Shown in pieces: positions 22,628 through 24,475 of a DNA stretch of 24,475 nt. A model generated the notes under the pieces. The model was not told the origin of the DNA. It made no database searches and was given only the letters and a program-made list of their open reading frames with translations. The translations under genes and the position numbers were made by a program. Origin of the DNA: a virus; IMG/VR virus record IMGVR_UViG_3300034104_001467, positions 1-24,475 of that record; one strand, given 5' to 3'. Position 1 is the first letter of the stretch, and each line of letters begins with the position of its first letter.

Positions 22628-23166
22628 ACGCCGCGCCCTTTGGCCCGATAGGCATGCTTGGCAATCACTTGCTCGCGGAGGTCCGAGTTCTTTGCGGAGG
22701 GGTTCAGCTTCTTGGCCTTCGCCACTTCCTCTCGCACAATCGTCTCGCTGATGAGCTTCCGCTTGGGATCGGCCACGCCCGGGTCGTAGTTCACCGTTCC
22801 GCTCACGGCCAATCGCCGCTTGTGGGCGACTTTGAGGACATCGTCATTGTTGGAAACCCACGCTTCGGGATCGCGCCAGCCTCGCTTGTCAGCCAGCCCT
22901 CCCACGTAGTGCTTGCCCGAGATGTTGATCCCGGCGCTCTTGGCTTCCGCGGCCACGTACTTGGCCTGTCGGACGGGCATGTCGTCCAGCTGCTGGTTGT
23001 TCATGCGGCCCTCCATGAACGCACGGTCAGTGCCCTTGGTGCCGGGGGGCGCCTGGAGGGCACACATCTCTGCGAATAGCACAGACTGGCCGTCCGCAAT
23101 CATCTTGCGGTAATGGGACTGAACAGACTGCGAAGCGCGGGCGATTGAGAACGGAAGGTCGGTCAT
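22624..23166 (-). CDS. conserved phage protein of unknown function (180 aa)
   Basis: A soluble, mostly helical, basic protein. Its central part (QAPPGTKGTDRAFMEGRMNN, then QLDDMPVRQAKYVAAEAKSA, then KHYVGGLADKRGWRDPEAWV) resembles a small protein I recall next to phage structural genes, never with a stated function. The RMNNQQLDDMP and GWRDPEAWV segments look like conserved cores. Its C-terminus is a Lys-rich helix. ATG 23166 overlaps the upstream TGA (ATGA), and its own TGA overlaps the next start. No known catalytic motif is evident, and scaffold function cannot be shown. Confidence 0.55.
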   Translation of the reverse strand: MTDLPFSIARASQSVQSHYRKMIADGQSVLFAEMCALQAPPGTKGTDRAFMEGRMNNQQLDDMPVRQAKYVAAEAKSAGINISGKHYVGGLADKRGWRDPEAWVSNNDDVLKVAHKRRLAVSGTVNYDPGVADPKRKLISETIVREEVAKAKKLNPSAKNSDLREQVIAKHAYRAKGRGV

Positions 23167-23378
23167 TGGTTGTAGGTCACTCTGTGGCCACGGGATTTCA
23201 GAAACTCACCCAGCTGTTGCGGGTTCACGTTAGGCCCATTGGCGCGGGCGAAGTCCAACGTCTCGCTAGTGGAACGGGCCACCTCCGGGTTGACCCCATG
23301 CGCCAGCAGCTGACGAATGCGGTCTTCTGGCGAAAAATTCCCGAAACTCTCGTCCACGTTTACATTTTTTTTAAACAT
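23163..23378 (-). CDS. small protein following portal (71 aa)
   Basis: Called from ATG 23378 (MFKKNVNVDESFGNFSPEDR), with AGAGG about seven bases upstream. The frame continues upstream but overlaps the portal gene and lacks a ribosome-binding site. The product is a small helical protein with the pattern RIRQLLAHGVNPEVARSTSE and a short basic end. The start lies 8 bases inside the portal gene, and the stop is shared with the next start as ATGA. I do not recognise the family. Confidence 0.6.
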   Translation of the reverse strand: MFKKNVNVDESFGNFSPEDRIRQLLAHGVNPEVARSTSETLDFARANGPNVNPQQLGEFLKSRGHRVTYNQ

Positions 23379-24475
23379 TCGGCGTCCTCTCAGAAGGTGA
23401 ATCAGCGGGCGGTGGAGGGGGTGGGGGAGGTGGCGGCGGAACCATGTACCGCGACACATCGGTGTTCATCGCCTTGCCCCAGTCCTCTAAAAGCGCGTTG
23501 AACAGTTCCGGCTTACCGGCCTGCAACAGACCCTGACTGATCGGCGCGAGGATCTGCATCGCGTTGGTGATGTTCTCAATGCGAGTGGCGACGTTGGGCT
23601 TCTTCACAGACCCAGCCTCAACGCGGTACGAATACTCCCGCACAACGGAATCCGGGTCTTCGCCTTGAACGTGCATCTGCCACGCCTGCGCAGCCATGGG
23701 GCCAAGCAGAGGAGCAACGTCTTGCGGGCCAATCAACCATCGGGCAAGAAGAGCTTCCTTGCGAGCGACCAGCGACAGAGCGTCTTCCAAAATATTTGCG
23801 TAATCGTCCGGCCTGACCGAAATCTGCTCAGCCTTCACCTGCGCTTCTGCAGCTGATCTGAAGGAATTCCTGGTCATGCCATAGATGAGTTCTGTCAGAC
23901 CCACGCGACGGTCGAACAGTGCGGTGACCTCAGAGATGATCTGGTACATGTCCGAGGTGACACCCGGCATCTGGAAGACCGAGATCACATCGTTGACCGA
24001 CCGGCCGATGGCTTCAGAGATCTCTACGATCTTGAACCCGCCCTCATCCTTCTCCAAGATCTTGGCCTTCAGATCCGGGTCTGCGGACTTGGCTACACCG
24101 ATCAGCACCTGCGCGCTGGTTGCAATGCGCGTGGCGAGGAACGACATCGCCCAGTTGATGAATCGAAGCTCACCGATACCGGGACGAATGATAGAGATGG
24201 GCCAGCTGTACCCCGGCTTGCCGTGCCAAGCGAGCGGTGTGAACGGCCAGCCTCCTGGTTCTGCCCAGAATGGGATGGGCCACTGAGCCGCCATGAACAT
24301 CGACGGCGCAACCCCAGTCTCGTCCACCTCCTCCTGCAACATCGCTTCGGGCATGTTCAGTGGGAAATCAATTCCCTCTGCCACGGCGATATAGCAGTTG
24401 GGTCCGAACGCATCGAACTTGCCGCGGAGGTCTTTGTCGGCGTTCTTGAGCCGGTCGCCAAACCCCGTCTTTGAG
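23371..24475 (-). CDS. portal protein (head-tail connector), N-terminus beyond window
   Basis: The visible 367 residues are the C-terminal part of a portal protein of the short-tailed phage type, which forms the dodecameric DNA channel of the capsid. The frame is open through the right edge of the window (upstream residues SKTGFGDRLKNADKDLRG), so an internal GTG at 24384 is not the true start. Family-like segments are SWPISIIRPGIGELRFINWA, DVISVFQMPGVTSDMYQIIS, YGMTRNSFRSAAEAQ and VEAGSVKKPNVATRIENITN. The C-terminus has a run of 11 prolines followed by ADSPSERTPNV, an unusual flexible tail. The gene overlaps the next start by 8 bases. Terminase and capsid genes are expected to the right. Confidence 0.75.
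   Translation of the reverse strand, partial: SKTGFGDRLKNADKDLRGKFDAFGPNCYIAVAEGIDFPLNMPEAMLQEEVDETGVAPSMFMAAQWPIPFWAEPGGWPFTPLAWHGKPGYSWPISIIRPGIGELRFINWAMSFLATRIATSAQVLIGVAKSADPDLKAKILEKDEGGFKIVEISEAIGRSVNDVISVFQMPGVTSDMYQIISEVTALFDRRVGLTELIYGMTRNSFRSAAEAQVKAEQISVRPDDYANILEDALSLVARKEALLARWLIGPQDVAPLLGPMAAQAWQMHVQGEDPDSVVREYSYRVEAGSVKKPNVATRIENITNAMQILAPISQGLLQAGKPELFNALLEDWGKAMNTDVSRYMVPPPPPPPPPPPADSPSERTPNV

Overview
The window looks like the structural half of a short-tailed (podovirus-like) temperate phage genome or prophage from a GC-rich bacterium, probably environmental. The identification rests on five things: the C-terminal part of a portal protein at the right edge, a head-tail adaptor-like and a tail-nozzle-like protein, a set of tail-fibre genes, a very large internal-virion-type protein, and a tyrosine recombinase. 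No host, ribosomal or metabolic gene is visible. The host cannot be named from sequence alone.

Layout. Everything from 24475 down to 1132 is one tightly packed minus-strand operon. Adjacent genes usually overlap by 1, 4 or 8 bases (TAATG, TGATG, ATGA, TTGA) or leave gaps of at most 40 bases. In transcription order: portal (partial); a 71-aa and a 180-aa protein; a receptor-binding block (119-aa Mtd-N-like protein, 255-aa fibre, 601-aa LamG/FN3 fibre, 263-aa fibre/collar-like protein, 116-aa accessory protein, 418-aa fibre); a 103-aa protein; a 378-aa adaptor; a 91-aa plus 861-aa nozzle-like pair, the second with an array of GGxGYTxxPTV repeats; a 629-aa collagen-like/beta-repeat fibre; a 411-aa cysteine-rich protein with a LecA-type lectin domain; then low-complexity proteins (399, 88, 125, 92, 519, 434 aa) and a 1222-aa protein that I infer are packaged or ejected with the DNA.

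The only plus-strand gene is the tyrosine recombinase (241-1155). It converges on the 1222-aa gene, and the two 3' ends overlap by 24 bases over a perfect 8-bp inverted repeat. Upstream of the recombinase is a minus-strand stretch whose first 24 or so bases read like the 5' half of a tRNA (acceptor 5' strand and D-arm), making it a candidate attachment-site or tRNA relic. The leftmost 160 bases hold three hairpins, a possible very small membrane protein, and a Shine-Dalgarno sequence for a gene lying beyond the left edge.

Terminase, major capsid and scaffold genes are not in the window and presumably lie to the right. The least ordinary items are the cysteine-rich/lectin/membrane-anchor protein, the tRNA-like element at the recombinase start, and the recurrent C-terminal 'DGG' codons of fibre and adaptor genes that also form the ribosome-binding site of the next gene.
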